From: Rhizobium leguminosarum
Lineage (GTDB): Bacteria > Pseudomonadota > Alphaproteobacteria > Rhizobiales > Rhizobiaceae
Length of the DNA: 64,000 bases
Assembly (NCBI RefSeq): GCF_004123835.1
Contig: NZ_MZMU01000003.1
Coordinates: 1,240,001 to 1,304,000, forward strand
Direction: 5' to 3'
Within the stretch, counting starts at the first letter, position 1. Each line of letters opens with the position of its first letter. The notes under the pieces are model-generated. The model did not search any database, was not told where the DNA came from, and saw only the letters and a program-made list of their open reading frames with translations. Of the stretch, positions 54,889-64,000 are shown piece after piece. Both the position numbers and the translations under genes were made by a program.

Positions 54889-55189
54889 GAGAGCTCCTCG
54901 AGGCGGTTTCTGCTTGGCAATGGCCCTGGCGCGCAGGCGCGGCCGCAAGCCGATCGGTGGAAATGGCGGGAGGTGGAGACGATGTCTCCGATAGACCATC
55001 TATCCGTGAGGTCTCGGCTGCCGTCGAGTGCATTTTTTGCAGTGCAGCGTCCTGCTATGTGCATACGTCTATTGCAATTTTTGCATTTCTGCCCTTTGTC
55101 AGGAAAGAAGGTTGCGCTTGAAATCGGCGATACCGCAACCATCTCAGGGGCAAGGCAGGAGCATTTCCGCGCCAGAGACGGGAGCTCTT
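54889..55189. promoter_or_regulatory. Spacer with two TGCA-N5-TGCA palindromes
   Basis: No gene is supported in these 300 bases between the MFS and lipid-kinase genes. Two similar 13-base dyads, TGCATTTTTTGCA (55029-55041) and TGCAATTTTTGCA (55073-55085), stand 44 bases apart centre to centre, close to four helical turns. They look like paired operators for a dimeric regulator serving one or both divergent genes. Confidence 0.4.
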
Positions 55190-56134
55190 ATGAAGCTTGT
55201 AGGCTTTTTCAATCGCGACGGCGGGACCTTCAAGACCACCGACATGCTGGCCTATGAAAAAAGGGCGGAGGCGGCTTTCCGCGAAGCGGGGCACGATTTC
55301 GACGCCATCGTCTTCTCAGGAAAGGAAATCGTTCCTGCCATGGAGCGGGCGGCCAAGCGCGACGATATCGACGGTATCGTTGCCGGCGGCGGCGACGGCA
55401 CGATTTCGGCGGCGGCATCGATCGCCTGGAAAAACGGAATTGCGCTCGGCGTCGTGCCGGCCGGTACGATGAACCTCTTTGCCCGCTCGCTGCGTGTGCC
55501 GCTCGATATCTGGCAGGCGCTCGATGTGCTTGCCTCCGGCGAGGTCGATAATGTCGATATCGCCAGCGCCAACGGCCGGCCCTTCATCCACCAGTTTTCC
55601 GCCGGCCTGCATGCCCGCATGGTGCGCTACCGCAACGCCTACAGCTATCGGTCCCGGCTTGGCAAGATACGGGCGAGCACGAAGGCGGCTTTGGGCGTCA
55701 TCTTCAACCCGCCGGAATTCGAGGTCGAGTTCGAGGCGATCGGCATGCGCGAGCGCCGCAGGGTGTCGGCGATCTCAGTCTCCAACAATCCCTTCGGCGA
55801 GAACGCGCTGCTCTACGCCGATAATTTGAGAAGCGGCGAACTCGGCTTCTACACGGCAAATCCGCTGAAACCCCTCGGTGTCGCCCGTCTCGCCATCGAC
55901 ATGCTGCGCGGCAAGGTCCGCGAGAATGCCGATGTCATGGTGATGCACCCGGCCGAAGTGCATCTGCATTTCCCGAAACTGCGCTCCAAGGCCAATTGCG
56001 TCATGGACGGCGAGTTGCTGCCGCTCGAACGCGACGTCTCGATCCGGCTGCATCCGGGCGAATTGAAGGTTCTCGTCAAGCAGGGTCTCGCCGCCCAGGT
56101 GAATGCGGACGAACGCCGCGAGCCCGCTGCGTAA
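55190..56134 (+). CDS. Diacylglycerol kinase-family lipid kinase
   Basis: A 314-residue lipid kinase of the DAGK/YegS/LCB5 group. The nucleotide motif GGGDGTISAA (66-75) and VVPAGTMNLFARSL (about 85-98) are conserved, as is the C-terminal MDGELLPLERDVSIRLHPG. It phosphorylates a lipid such as diacylglycerol or a related membrane lipid. The ATG at 55190 has GGGAG seven bases upstream; longer frames read into the AT-rich spacer. It is convergent with the glutamine-synthetase-like gene, 19 bases apart. Confidence 0.87.
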   Translation: MKLVGFFNRDGGTFKTTDMLAYEKRAEAAFREAGHDFDAIVFSGKEIVPAMERAAKRDDIDGIVAGGGDGTISAAASIAWKNGIALGVVPAGTMNLFARSLRVPLDIWQALDVLASGEVDNVDIASANGRPFIHQFSAGLHARMVRYRNAYSYRSRLGKIRASTKAALGVIFNPPEFEVEFEAIGMRERRRVSAISVSNNPFGENALLYADNLRSGELGFYTANPLKPLGVARLAIDMLRGKVRENADVMVMHPAEVHLHFPKLRSKANCVMDGELLPLERDVSIRLHPGELKVLVKQGLAAQVNADERREPAA

Positions 56135-56153
56135 GTCGGCCGCGGCATAGTCT

Positions 56154-57506
56154 TCAGAGCCGCGGCAGATAGGTGCGGTAGTCGAAATCCGAAACCGTGC
56201 GCAAATGCGCGAGCGCTTCCTTGCGCTTGGTGTCGCCATAGAGCGCCTGATAGCGCGCGCCGAAGATATCGGCGATGAAGGGCGAGGTGCGGAAGGTTTC
56301 GACGGCGCTAAGGAAATCATGCGTCAGCCGCGCCGTATTCGCAGGTATGTGCGAAGGCGTGGTCTCTTCGCCGGGGTCGAGTTCGCCATCGAGACCGGTG
56401 AGCATGCCGCCGAGGATCGCCGCCAGCAGCAGATAGGGATTGGCGTCGGCGCCGGCGACGCGATGTTCGATGCGTGCGGACGGGCCATCCTTGTCGGGGA
56501 TGCGGATCGCCGTGCCGCGATGGCCGCTGCCCCAGGTCAGATCGACAGGCGCAAACGACCCCGGCTGGAAGCGGCGGTAGGAATTGGCGAAGGGAGCGAA
56601 GATCAGCTGCGTTGCGTGCATGGTGTCGAGCAGGCCTGATATCACCGATTTGATGAGCTTCGGCTCGCCGCCCCTGGCATCGAGGATGTTGCGGCCTTGC
56701 TGGTCGATGATGCTCGCATGCACGTGCAGGCCGGAGCCGGCATGTTCGGAATAGGGCTTGGCCATGCAGGTCGATTTCAGCCCGTGCCGGCGCGCCGCCT
56801 GTTCGGCGATGCGCTTGAGATAGAGGCAATCGTCGGCGGCTGCCAGCGCATCCGCGCGGTGCAGCAGGTTGACCTCGAATTGGCCCGGACCGAATTCCGC
56901 CGTCGTCGCATCCGCCGGCAGGTCCTGCGCCTTCGCATAGGCCCTCAGCGTCTGCAAATAGCCATCGAGCGCGTCGACGGCGCTCATGTCGTAGAGCTGG
57001 AAACCGTTTGGTTCGCCGCGATAGGTGAGGCTTTCGGGCGGGCAGGGACGTCCGGTCTCGCGCCAGTCTCCCGACATCACGTAAAATTCCAGCTCGGTGG
57101 CGACGACGGGCGTCAGCCCGCGCGCCGCATAGCGCTCGACCACCGAGGTGAGGATGGCACGCGGATCCATGAAGCTCGGGCTGCCGTCGAATTCATGCAT
57201 GGTGGCGAGCACCTGCATCGAACCCTCGGGCGCCCAGGGCATCGGCACCAGGCTGCGTCGGTCGGGGATGACCTTGCCGTCAGGATCGCCGATCGTCAGC
57301 GACAGGCCGGTGATGTCGTCATTATCGTCGCCCCAGATGTCGAGCGATTGCGTCGAGGTCGGAAGGCGGATGTCACCGGCCCAGACCTTGTCTTCGGCGC
57401 CGGGCGGAAGCTGCTTGCCACGCAGGTCGCCGTTCATGCCGACGATCAGGATCTCGAAACGCGGGTCGCCGCCCTCGGCCTTGCCGTCCACCCTGTCGCT
57501 CGCCAT
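56154..57506 (-). CDS. Glutamine synthetase-family protein (gamma-glutamylpolyamine synthetase-like)
   Basis: A 450-residue member of the GS fold. The beta-grasp N-terminus has GDIRLPTSTQSLDIWGDDND, and the catalytic domain has VVATELEFYVM, FGPGQFEVNL and EHAGSGLHVHASI, with the ATP-loop region RRFQPGSFAPVDLTWG. Its neighbour is a divergent class III aminotransferase, a pairing typical of putrescine/ethanolamine-type amine catabolism (PuuA-like), in which an amine is first gamma-glutamylated. The start at 57506 has GGAGG twelve bases upstream. The true amine is unknown. Confidence 0.85.
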   Translation of the reverse strand: MASDRVDGKAEGGDPRFEILIVGMNGDLRGKQLPPGAEDKVWAGDIRLPTSTQSLDIWGDDNDDITGLSLTIGDPDGKVIPDRRSLVPMPWAPEGSMQVLATMHEFDGSPSFMDPRAILTSVVERYAARGLTPVVATELEFYVMSGDWRETGRPCPPESLTYRGEPNGFQLYDMSAVDALDGYLQTLRAYAKAQDLPADATTAEFGPGQFEVNLLHRADALAAADDCLYLKRIAEQAARRHGLKSTCMAKPYSEHAGSGLHVHASIIDQQGRNILDARGGEPKLIKSVISGLLDTMHATQLIFAPFANSYRRFQPGSFAPVDLTWGSGHRGTAIRIPDKDGPSARIEHRVAGADANPYLLLAAILGGMLTGLDGELDPGEETTPSHIPANTARLTHDFLSAVETFRTSPFIADIFGARYQALYGDTKRKEALAHLRTVSDFDYRTYLPRL

Positions 57507-57588
57507 GACCTTGAAAATCCTCCGGGAGAAGGCCAAGCTCCTATCCCATCGACATCAGCCTTTCAATCCGCGAGGGTCTTTACCAATC

Positions 57589-58957
57589 ATGCCCGATACT
57601 TACCCGCCCTCGAATCTTGCCGCGATCGACGCCGCGCACCACTTGCACCCCTTCGCCGACATGAAGAAGCTGAATGCCGAGGGCGCGCGTATTATCCAGC
57701 GCGGCGAGGGCGTCTACATCTTCGACAATCACGGCAGGAAATATCTCGATGGCTTCGCCGGCCTCTGGTGCGTCAATATCGGCTATGGCCGCCAGGAGAT
57801 CGCCGATGCCGCCACCAGGCAGATGAACGAGCTGCCCTATTACAACACCTTTTTCGGCACGACCTCGACGCCGGCGACGCTGCTTGCGCAGAAGGTCGCC
57901 TCCCATGCCGGCGAGCGTTTCAACCATATCTTCTTCACCGGCTCCGGCTCGGAGGCGAACGACACCTGGTTCCGCATGGCCCGGGTCTACTGGAGCGCCG
58001 TCGGCAAGCCGTCGAAGAAGATCGTGATATCGAGGAAGAACGGTTATCATGGCTCGACCGTCGCCGGCGCCAGTCTCGGCGGCATGAAATACATGCATGA
58101 GCAGGGCGACCTGCCGATCCCGGGCATCGTCCATATCGGCCAGCCCTATTGGTACGGCGAGGGCGGCGATCTCTCACCCGCCGAATTCGGTCTCAAGGTT
58201 GCCCGCGAGCTCGAAGCGAAGATCGACGAGCTGGGCGAGGAGAATGTCGCCGCCTTCGTCGCCGAGCCGGTGCAGGGCGCTGCCGGCGTCATCATCCCGC
58301 CCGAGACCTACTGGCTGGAGATCGACCGCATCTGCAAGGCGCGCAATATCCTGCTGGTGACCGACGAGGTGATCTGCGGTTTCGGCCGTCTGGGCGCCTG
58401 GTTCGGCCACCAGTATTTCGGTGTCGAGCCCGATCTGGCGCCGATCGCCAAGGGGCTTTCCTCCGGCTACCTGCCGATCGGCGGCGTGGCTCGTCAGCGA
58501 CCGCATCGCCGATGTGCTGATCAACGAGGTCGGCGACTTCAATCATGGCTTCACCTATTCCGGCCACCCGGTCTGCGCTGCCGCAGCACTCGAAAACCTG
58601 CGCATCATCGAAGAGGAAAGACTGGTCGAACGCGTGCGCGACGATATCGGCCCCTATTTCGGCAGGGGCTGGGCAGCGCTCGCAGACCATGATCTGGTCG
58701 GCGAAGCCGTCAGCATCGGCCTGATGGGTGGCCTGCAGCTTGCCGCCGAGAAGAGCACGCGCACCCGTTATGCCAAGCCCGATCAGGTCGGTGCGCTGGT
58801 GCGCAACCACGCGCTGGCGAACGGCCTCGTGCTGCGCGCCACCGGCGACCGCATGCTCGCCTCGCCGCCTCTCGTCATCAGCCACGCCGAGGTGGACGAG
58901 ATGGCGAGGATTACCAGGCTGGCGCTGGATTTGGCCTGGAAGGAGCTGAAATCCTGA
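57589..58957 (+). pseudogene. Class III aminotransferase, disrupted by a one-base frameshift
   Basis: The first frame (from ATG 57589) encodes a class III PLP aminotransferase, SpuC/PuuE-like: GFAGLWCVNIGYGR, FTGSGSEANDTWFRM, DEVICGFGRLGAW and the PLP-lysine motif PIAKGLSSGYLPIGGV. At about 58488 the expected GGVLVSDRIAD is broken by one extra G (GTGGCTCG instead of GTGCTCG). The rest (LVSDRIADVLIN through AWKELKS at 58957) continues in the next frame. The total, 1369 bases, is 456 codons plus one. It may be a real inactivating mutation or a sequencing error. The intact enzyme would move an amino group from a polyamine or omega-amino acid to pyruvate. Confidence 0.85.
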
Positions 58958-58963
58958 TTGCGC

Positions 58964-60451
58964 TCAGCCAGGCTCGTTGACCCAGGCATAGCCGAAACGA
59001 TAGCTGTCGTCGCCGTGCCCATAGACATAGGGCACGTCGATCACCGACGTCTGCGGTGCGGACACGCCGAGATTGGTCTGCAGCCATTGAGCCATGGCCG
59101 GCGGCAGTGCTTCGCTTCCCCCCTTCTGCGGGAGGAGCCACACCAGGAGAAGCGGTCGCCGGCCGGTAAGATCCGGATTGAAGCCGGGATAATCCACGGA
59201 GAGGACCGGCACGCCGGGAATATCTTGCCTGAGGTTGCCAGCAAGCAGGCTGTCGCCGGCAAGGATCGCCGCCGGTTCGGCCTGTTGGCGGAGGGTTTCC
59301 AACATCGTGGCATAGGGTCTGTTCAGCCGCTCGTAATGGCCGGTGAAACGTGCGGCTGCGACACTGCCGTAAAGGGCTGCCGGCACGCCGATCATGATGA
59401 CGGCGATGACAGCCATGAACCGCCGGAAAGCCTTGCCGGTCTCGACGCCTGCGGCCTCGATCTTCAGGCAGAAATAGAGCGGCAGGATGAAGAGCATCGG
59501 CACCAGCCAGCGATCCTTGATGCCGGCAGCACCCCCGAAGACGATCAGCAACAGAATGCCGATGACGAAGACGAGCATCATCCGCTCGAGCAGCCGCGTC
59601 CATTGCGAGCCGGAGCCGAGCGCCGGACGAAGGCTTTTGCCGAAGACGATCGCGAACACCGCCACAGTCAACCCGGCAAAGCTGATGGTGGCGAGAGCGA
59701 GCGAGCTGACGCCCATGGACACCTGCGTGAGATAGCTCGCATCGCCGCTCGCGGTCATCTTCTCCAGGGTGCGTGCGGTGGCGAAATCGAGATTGTCCTT
59801 CAGCCAGAAGAGATGCGGCAGGGTGATGACGAATGCTACCGCCGCCGTCAGCACCAGCCGCCAATCAAAGATCCGCGGCCGCAGGCGCGCATCGGCCAGC
59901 GCGGCAATCAAGGCTGCCGCCGGCAGGATCGCGAAATTATATTTGGCCAGCAGGCCGAAGCCGATGCCGATGCCGGCGATGAGATAGGAGGCAAGGCTCG
60001 GCTGCTTCAGGCTGCGGATGAAACCGTAGAAGAAGATGCTGGCCGAGAAGAACACCGCGACCGTGTGCGTCAGGTCGCGCTGCATCTCGAAAGCCATCTG
60101 CGGGATCGTCAGCAGCCCGAGCGTGGCAATCGCCACCAGCGCCTTGTCGCGCAGCACGAGCCGCGCCGTCAGGCCGTACAGCAGATAGGAGATGAACAGC
60201 AGAAGGTTCTTCACGATGGAAAGGGCGGTCAGCGAGACACCGGCAAACTGGAAGACGGTGTATTGCAGCCAGTTGTAGAAGGGCGGCTGCGGGCCGTAGC
60301 CGGCGGCAAGCCATTGCGAGCGGAAGGCCTGTTCGGCCTCGTCGAGATCGAGCGAATGCGAGGTTGCGAGCCGCACGCCGACCTGAAGCGCGAAATAGGC
60401 TGCCAGCAGAACGAAGATCCAACTGATGTCGCGACGGTTGCTCTCGGTCAT
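58964..60451 (-). CDS. rgtC: RgtC-like LPS core galacturonosyltransferase (GT-C, ArnT-like)
   Basis: A 495-residue membrane glycosyltransferase with about 11-12 helices and the first-loop acidic motif SLDLDEAEQAF (Asp37-Glu38 conserved in GT-C enzymes), then GYGPQPPFYNWLQY. In R. leguminosarum, Rgt enzymes take galacturonic acid from dodecaprenyl phosphate in the periplasm and add it to the LPS core or lipid A. The letter is assigned from recalled gene order (rgtC-rgtB-rgtE-rgtA) and is uncertain. It is one base from the next gene, so the genes form one operon. Confidence 0.75.
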   Translation of the reverse strand: MTESNRRDISWIFVLLAAYFALQVGVRLATSHSLDLDEAEQAFRSQWLAAGYGPQPPFYNWLQYTVFQFAGVSLTALSIVKNLLLFISYLLYGLTARLVLRDKALVAIATLGLLTIPQMAFEMQRDLTHTVAVFFSASIFFYGFIRSLKQPSLASYLIAGIGIGFGLLAKYNFAILPAAALIAALADARLRPRIFDWRLVLTAAVAFVITLPHLFWLKDNLDFATARTLEKMTASGDASYLTQVSMGVSSLALATISFAGLTVAVFAIVFGKSLRPALGSGSQWTRLLERMMLVFVIGILLLIVFGGAAGIKDRWLVPMLFILPLYFCLKIEAAGVETGKAFRRFMAVIAVIMIGVPAALYGSVAAARFTGHYERLNRPYATMLETLRQQAEPAAILAGDSLLAGNLRQDIPGVPVLSVDYPGFNPDLTGRRPLLLVWLLPQKGGSEALPPAMAQWLQTNLGVSAPQTSVIDVPYVYGHGDDSYRFGYAWVNEPG

Positions 60452-60452
60452 T

Positions 60453-61952
60453 CTATCTGGCCCCCGGCCGAACCCAGGCGTAGCCGAGCGCGAAATTGTC
60501 GCCCTGGCGGCCGAAATAATAAGGAAGCGACAGCGAGCCGATCTCCTGCAGCGCGATGCCCGCCGCCGTCAGCGCCGAGGAAAACCGCTCCGGCATGACG
60601 GCATCGGCAGCCGTCGCCGTCTTCTTGCCACGCCAGACGATCAGCACCGGCCCCTTGGCCTCGGCATAGGCCGGAATGCCCGGTGCCGGAAAATCCGGGA
60701 TCACTACCGGCACATCGGGAAACTGCAACCGCATGTTTCCGCCGATATAGGTGTCGGAAGCGATCACCAGCGCCGGTTCCGCCTGTCGGGTCATCTCGCG
60801 CGAAAAACCCGCCATCGGCACATTCGGCCGGCTGTAGGTGCCGATCAGCCCGGCGCCGACGACGCGGAAGCCAAGTGCGATCAGCACGCAGGCCATCAGC
60901 ACCGGCAACACCGGCCGGAAGCGGCGCAATCCGGCGGAAAGGTCAAGGTTAGCAGCCTGCATCTTCGCCAGGAAATAGATCGGCAGCACCAGCAGGAACG
61001 GGTCGAGCCAGCGCTCGCGAACCGTGGTGGAGCCGGTGAACAGCACGATGAGAACGATGCCGGCAAGACTTGCGAGCATCATCCGCTCCATCATCCCAGT
61101 CCAGCGGTTGCCCGCCGAAAGCGCCTGGACAAAATCCCGGCGGAAGGTGGTGGCGAAGATCACCACCGGCAACGCCGCAAAGGCGATTATGGCGACGAGA
61201 AAGGCGACAAGGCCTTTGCCGATCCGCAAGGCGCCGGCAGGTTCGCTGCCGGCGGCCATCTTGACCAGAGTGTCGGAGGAGGCGAATGCGAGATTGCCCT
61301 GCAGCCAGATCGCGTGCGGCAGGACGATGACGAGCGCAACCGTGATCGCGGCCAGCATGCGCCAGTCGAGCGCCCGGCGTCGCCATTCGGCATCGGGCAA
61401 GATGGCGATCAAGGCGGCGACAGGCATCAGCGCGAAATTATATTTCGAGATCAGCCCGATGCCGGCCGCAAGCCCGAGCAGCAGGTAGCTCGCCATATCG
61501 GGCCGGTCGAGCGTGCGGAAGAAGCCGTAGAGAAACAGCGAGCTGGCCAAGAGCAGCGCCGTCGTGTGGGTCAGATCCTGCTGGGCCATGTAGGAGACCT
61601 GGGGCAGGGTGATCAGCGCCAGCATGCCGACGGCGGCAAGTGCCTCGTCCTTCAGGGCGCGCCGCCCGGCAAGGCCATAGAAGAGATAGGACAGGAACAG
61701 CAGGATGTTCTTCGGAACGATCAGCGCGCCGATCGACATGCCCGTCAGCGAAACGACGGCATATTGCATCCAGTTGTAGAACGGCGGCTGCGGGCCGTAG
61801 CCCGCCAGCAGATATTGCGAGAAGAAGGATTGCTCCGCCTCGTCGAGTTCCAGCGAATGCGGAAGCATGATGCGCAGCACGATGTTGAGCACGAAATAGG
61901 CTGCAAGCAGCAGGCCCGCGGTTTTGATCGTCCTCGTTACGCGCTCCAGCAT
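60453..61952 (-). CDS. rgtB: RgtB-like LPS core galacturonosyltransferase (GT-C, ArnT-like)
   Basis: A 499-residue paralogue of its neighbours, colinear along its length: PHSLELDEAEQSFFSQYLLAG with Asp37-Glu38, then GYGPQPPFYNWMQYAV, DLTHTTALLLA and a C-terminal periplasmic segment starting near PGIPAYAEAKGPVLIVWRG. RgtA and RgtB of R. leguminosarum each add a galacturonosyl residue to the Kdo of the LPS core. It follows rgtE by 12 bases. Which paralogue is RgtA or RgtB cannot be settled from motifs. Confidence 0.75.
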   Translation of the reverse strand: MLERVTRTIKTAGLLLAAYFVLNIVLRIMLPHSLELDEAEQSFFSQYLLAGYGPQPPFYNWMQYAVVSLTGMSIGALIVPKNILLFLSYLFYGLAGRRALKDEALAAVGMLALITLPQVSYMAQQDLTHTTALLLASSLFLYGFFRTLDRPDMASYLLLGLAAGIGLISKYNFALMPVAALIAILPDAEWRRRALDWRMLAAITVALVIVLPHAIWLQGNLAFASSDTLVKMAAGSEPAGALRIGKGLVAFLVAIIAFAALPVVIFATTFRRDFVQALSAGNRWTGMMERMMLASLAGIVLIVLFTGSTTVRERWLDPFLLVLPIYFLAKMQAANLDLSAGLRRFRPVLPVLMACVLIALGFRVVGAGLIGTYSRPNVPMAGFSREMTRQAEPALVIASDTYIGGNMRLQFPDVPVVIPDFPAPGIPAYAEAKGPVLIVWRGKKTATAADAVMPERFSSALTAAGIALQEIGSLSLPYYFGRQGDNFALGYAWVRPGAR

Positions 61953-61964
61953 CGTGCTGCCGGC

Positions 61965-62981
61965 TTAGGCTTGGCTTTGATCGTCGAAGATCTGCCGCAC
62001 GATATAATTCGGAGAGGCATCGTCGCGGTAATAGGTGCGCGCGATCATTTCTGCCAGGATGCCGGTGGTGATCATCTGCACCGACGACAGCAGCAGCACG
62101 ACGCCGACCATCAGCATCGGTCGCGTGCCGATGTCGTTGCCCAGGATGAACTTGTCGAAGCCGAGATAGAGCAGGATCAGCATGGCGAGCGCGCCGAGGC
62201 CTAGACCGAGCGATCCGAAGAAATGCCCCGGCCGCGCCTTGTAGCGCATGAAGAACATCACCGACAGCAGATCGAGGATGACGCGGAAGGTGCGCGAAAT
62301 GCCGTATTTCGAAACGCCGTGCTCGCGGGCATGGTGGGTGACGGCCATCTCGCCGATGCGCGAGCTCGGCACCACACCGGCGACCCAGGCGGGGATGAAG
62401 CGGTGCATCTCGCCCATCAGCTTCACCTGCTTGATGATCGAGGCACGGTAGATCTTCAGGCTGCAGCCGTAATCATGCAGCTTGACGCCGGTGATGCGGC
62501 CGATCAGGTAGTTGGCGCACCAGGAGGGGATCTTGCGCAGGAACAGACCGTCCTTGCGGTTCTTGCGCCAGCCGACCAAGAGGTCGAGTTCACGCCGTTC
62601 CAGCTCGGCGACCATCGAAGGAATGTCCTTCGGATCGTTCTGGAGGTCGCCGTCCATCGTCGCGATCAGGCGACCCCGGGCGGTATCGATGCCGGCCTGC
62701 ATGGCGGCTGTCTGGCCGAAGTTGCGCTGCAGCTCGACGATCCTGAGCGCCAGCCCCTCGCGTCCGACGTACTTCCGGGCGTTGACGAGCGTCGCATCCG
62801 TACTGCCGTCGTCGACGAGGATCAGCTCCCAGCGATGGGGGTAGCTGACCATCGCCGCCACGACACGCTCGACAAGCGGGCCGACGCTTTGCTCTTCGTT
62901 GAAAATGGGCACGACCAGCGACAGTTCGAGCGATTGTACCGGATCATTCGTACCGCGAATGGGCTCTACCGTTGTCTGCAA
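61965..62981 (-). CDS. rgtE: RgtE-like polyprenyl-phosphate galacturonosyl synthase (GT2)
   Basis: A 338-residue GT2 enzyme of the ArnC/GtrB/DPM1 type. The cytoplasmic catalytic domain shows SLVVPIFNEEQSVGPLV, LILVDDGSTDAT (Asp57-Asp58) and the metal motif MDGDLQNDP (109-117); two C-terminal membrane helices (about 235-262 and 270-303) follow. RgtE makes dodecaprenyl-phosphate-galacturonic acid, the donor for the periplasmic Rgt transferases. Its place among three ArnT-like genes supports this role over a general dolichol-type synthase. Upstream, 137 bases separate it from the next paralogue. Confidence 0.8.
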   Translation of the reverse strand: MQTTVEPIRGTNDPVQSLELSLVVPIFNEEQSVGPLVERVVAAMVSYPHRWELILVDDGSTDATLVNARKYVGREGLALRIVELQRNFGQTAAMQAGIDTARGRLIATMDGDLQNDPKDIPSMVAELERRELDLLVGWRKNRKDGLFLRKIPSWCANYLIGRITGVKLHDYGCSLKIYRASIIKQVKLMGEMHRFIPAWVAGVVPSSRIGEMAVTHHAREHGVSKYGISRTFRVILDLLSVMFFMRYKARPGHFFGSLGLGLGALAMLILLYLGFDKFILGNDIGTRPMLMVGVVLLLSSVQMITTGILAEMIARTYYRDDASPNYIVRQIFDDQSQA

Positions 62982-63118
62982 CTTTCATCTCCAAAAGGCC
63001 GGACGGCCGAGCAATCTTTACTGCTGCCGCCGCGCTTGCGGAAGGCTACTACATGAAGTGTCCGCCGGTTGCCAGCGGGCAATGCCGGTTTCCCCGCAAT
63101 CGGCTGACCTGCCGGGCG

Positions 63119-64000
63119 CTATTTCGCGCCGCCTTCCACCCAGGAGTAACCAATGGAGAAGCTGCGTTTGCCGTCACCGAAGAGATAGGGCAGCGTCAGC
63201 GTCTTCAACTCTTGCAGATGAATGCCCGATTTGACGAGGTCATTGGCGAAGCCGGGGGAAATTGTTGGATCATCTGCGGTCTCGCCGCGCCAGATAACCA
63301 GCACCGGCCCCTTCGCGTCCGCATATTCGGGAACTCCGGGTCCGGGGAAGAACGGGATCACGACGGGAACATCGGGAAACTTCAGCCGCATGTTGCCGGC
63401 AACGAACTTGGTTCCGGCGACAATGAGAACCGGCTTGCGGGTCGCGGTCAATTCAGCCACGTAGCCGGAAAAGGGTACGTTCGTTCTCGTATAAGTGCCG
63501 ATATATTGAATGCCGACGATCCGGAAAAGAAGGATCGACAGGATGACGACCATGAAGACCGGCACCACGGGCCGGAAGCGCGCAAGACCGGCGGAAAGAT
63601 CGATGTCTGCGGTTTCCAGTTTCAGGAACAGATAGATCAGCAGCACGAGCAGGCATGGGTCGAGCCAGCGCTCGTGGATATCGCTGGCGCCGGCGAAGAG
63701 GACCACGCCGAGGAAGGCGAGAAGGCTGATGACCATCATCCGCTCGATCACCCGGATCATCGGGCTGGAAGAGGAGAGCGCGCGAAAGAAGTCGCGCCGG
63801 AAGGCGGCCGCGATGAGAACGATCGGCAATGCGACGAAGCCGAGGACGGCGATGATAAGAGACAGCAGTCCTTGCCCGATGCGGAGAAGGCCGGCCGGGG
63901 CCAGGTGTTCGGCGGTCATCCGCTCCAGCGTCGGCGCAGACGCGCTGGCGAGATTGTCAGGCAGCCAGAGCGCATGCGGCAGCACGATCAGAATGGCGAG
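63119..64000 (-). CDS. rgtA: RgtA-like LPS core galacturonosyltransferase, C-terminal part (partial)
   Basis: The C-terminal 293 residues of a third ArnT-like GT-C enzyme; the start lies beyond the window end. The part seen aligns with RgtB-like positions: membrane helices, [21 protein letters not shown], the periplasmic [20 protein letters not shown] segment and [17 protein letters not shown], and a final [15 protein letters not shown] that matches the ends of its paralogues. The active-site loop is not visible. It is probably RgtA by recalled order, which is an inference. Confidence 0.7.
   Translation of the reverse strand, partial: LAILIVLPHALWLPDNLASASAPTLERMTAEHLAPAGLLRIGQGLLSLIIAVLGFVALPIVLIAAAFRRDFFRALSSSSPMIRVIERMMVISLLAFLGVVLFAGASDIHERWLDPCLLVLLIYLFLKLETADIDLSAGLARFRPVVPVFMVVILSILLFRIVGIQYIGTYTRTNVPFSGYVAELTATRKPVLIVAGTKFVAGNMRLKFPDVPVVIPFFPGPGVPEYADAKGPVLVIWRGETADDPTISPGFANDLVKSGIHLQELKTLTLPYLFGDGKRSFSIGYSWVEGGAK

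Overview
The window reads as chromosomal DNA of a Rhizobium-type alphaproteobacterium, closest in gene content and order to the R. leguminosarum / R. etli group. This rests on recognising gene families and neighbourhoods by eye: cycHJKL-degP-two-component-glnE, feuNPQ, a PleC-type kinase beside pepN, an rgt lipopolysaccharide galacturonosyltransferase cluster, and typical rhizobial mosaic intergenic repeats. No database search was run. The DNA is GC-rich throughout. I see no tRNA or rRNA gene, insertion sequence, integrase, CRISPR array or obvious island boundary. It is mostly conserved core genome with patches of accessory metabolism.

Layout. Positions 1-6.4 kb hold the end of a MocR-type regulator, a DUF983 protein, a LysR / GST / PNPOx-family group, an NTF2-like / TetR pair behind a palindromic operator, a 43-residue minus-strand protein with its own ribosome site and terminator, a GH19 lysin-like enzyme and a Dabb protein. 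6.6-11.2 kb: an MFS carrier, then feuN-feuP-feuQ behind CATT-type direct repeats, and a 17-kDa-antigen-like lipoprotein. 11.3-22.6 kb: cytochrome c maturation genes cycHJKL, protease degP, a response regulator/kinase pair, and glnE. 22.7-34.4 kb: a GST, a cytochrome b561-YceI fusion beside a plain YceI protein, a Tat-exported PhoX-like protein, a PleC-like kinase, pepN and a soluble MCP/Cache protein. 34.7-48.9 kb: an EamA carrier, an unknown HTH protein, two tandem small proteins, an unusual uracil-DNA glycosylase, a short Hsp70, an RND efflux operon, a divergent kinase-fold protein, an SDR with an altered active site, ETF-ubiquinone oxidoreductase and an L,D-transpeptidase. 48.9-58.9 kb: an EamA carrier with a divergent Lrp regulator, mgtE with a structured leader, a quinone reductase / HxlR pair, an MFS carrier, a lipid kinase, and a glutamine-synthetase-like / aminotransferase pair, the latter frameshifted. 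59-64 kb: rgtC-rgtB-rgtE-rgtA-like genes, the last running off the window end.

A common theme is the cell envelope: FeuPQ signalling, DegP with its two-component pair, cytochrome c assembly, the L,D-transpeptidase, the RND pump and LPS core galacturonosylation all act there. Several metabolic genes sit beside a dedicated regulator (LysR, TetR, Lrp, HxlR), and operator-like palindromes can be seen at some of them. The points most worth follow-up are the FeuN module and its upstream repeats, three small-protein genes, the mgtE leader, the SDR, uracil-DNA glycosylase and kinase-fold proteins with altered key residues, and the frameshifted aminotransferase.
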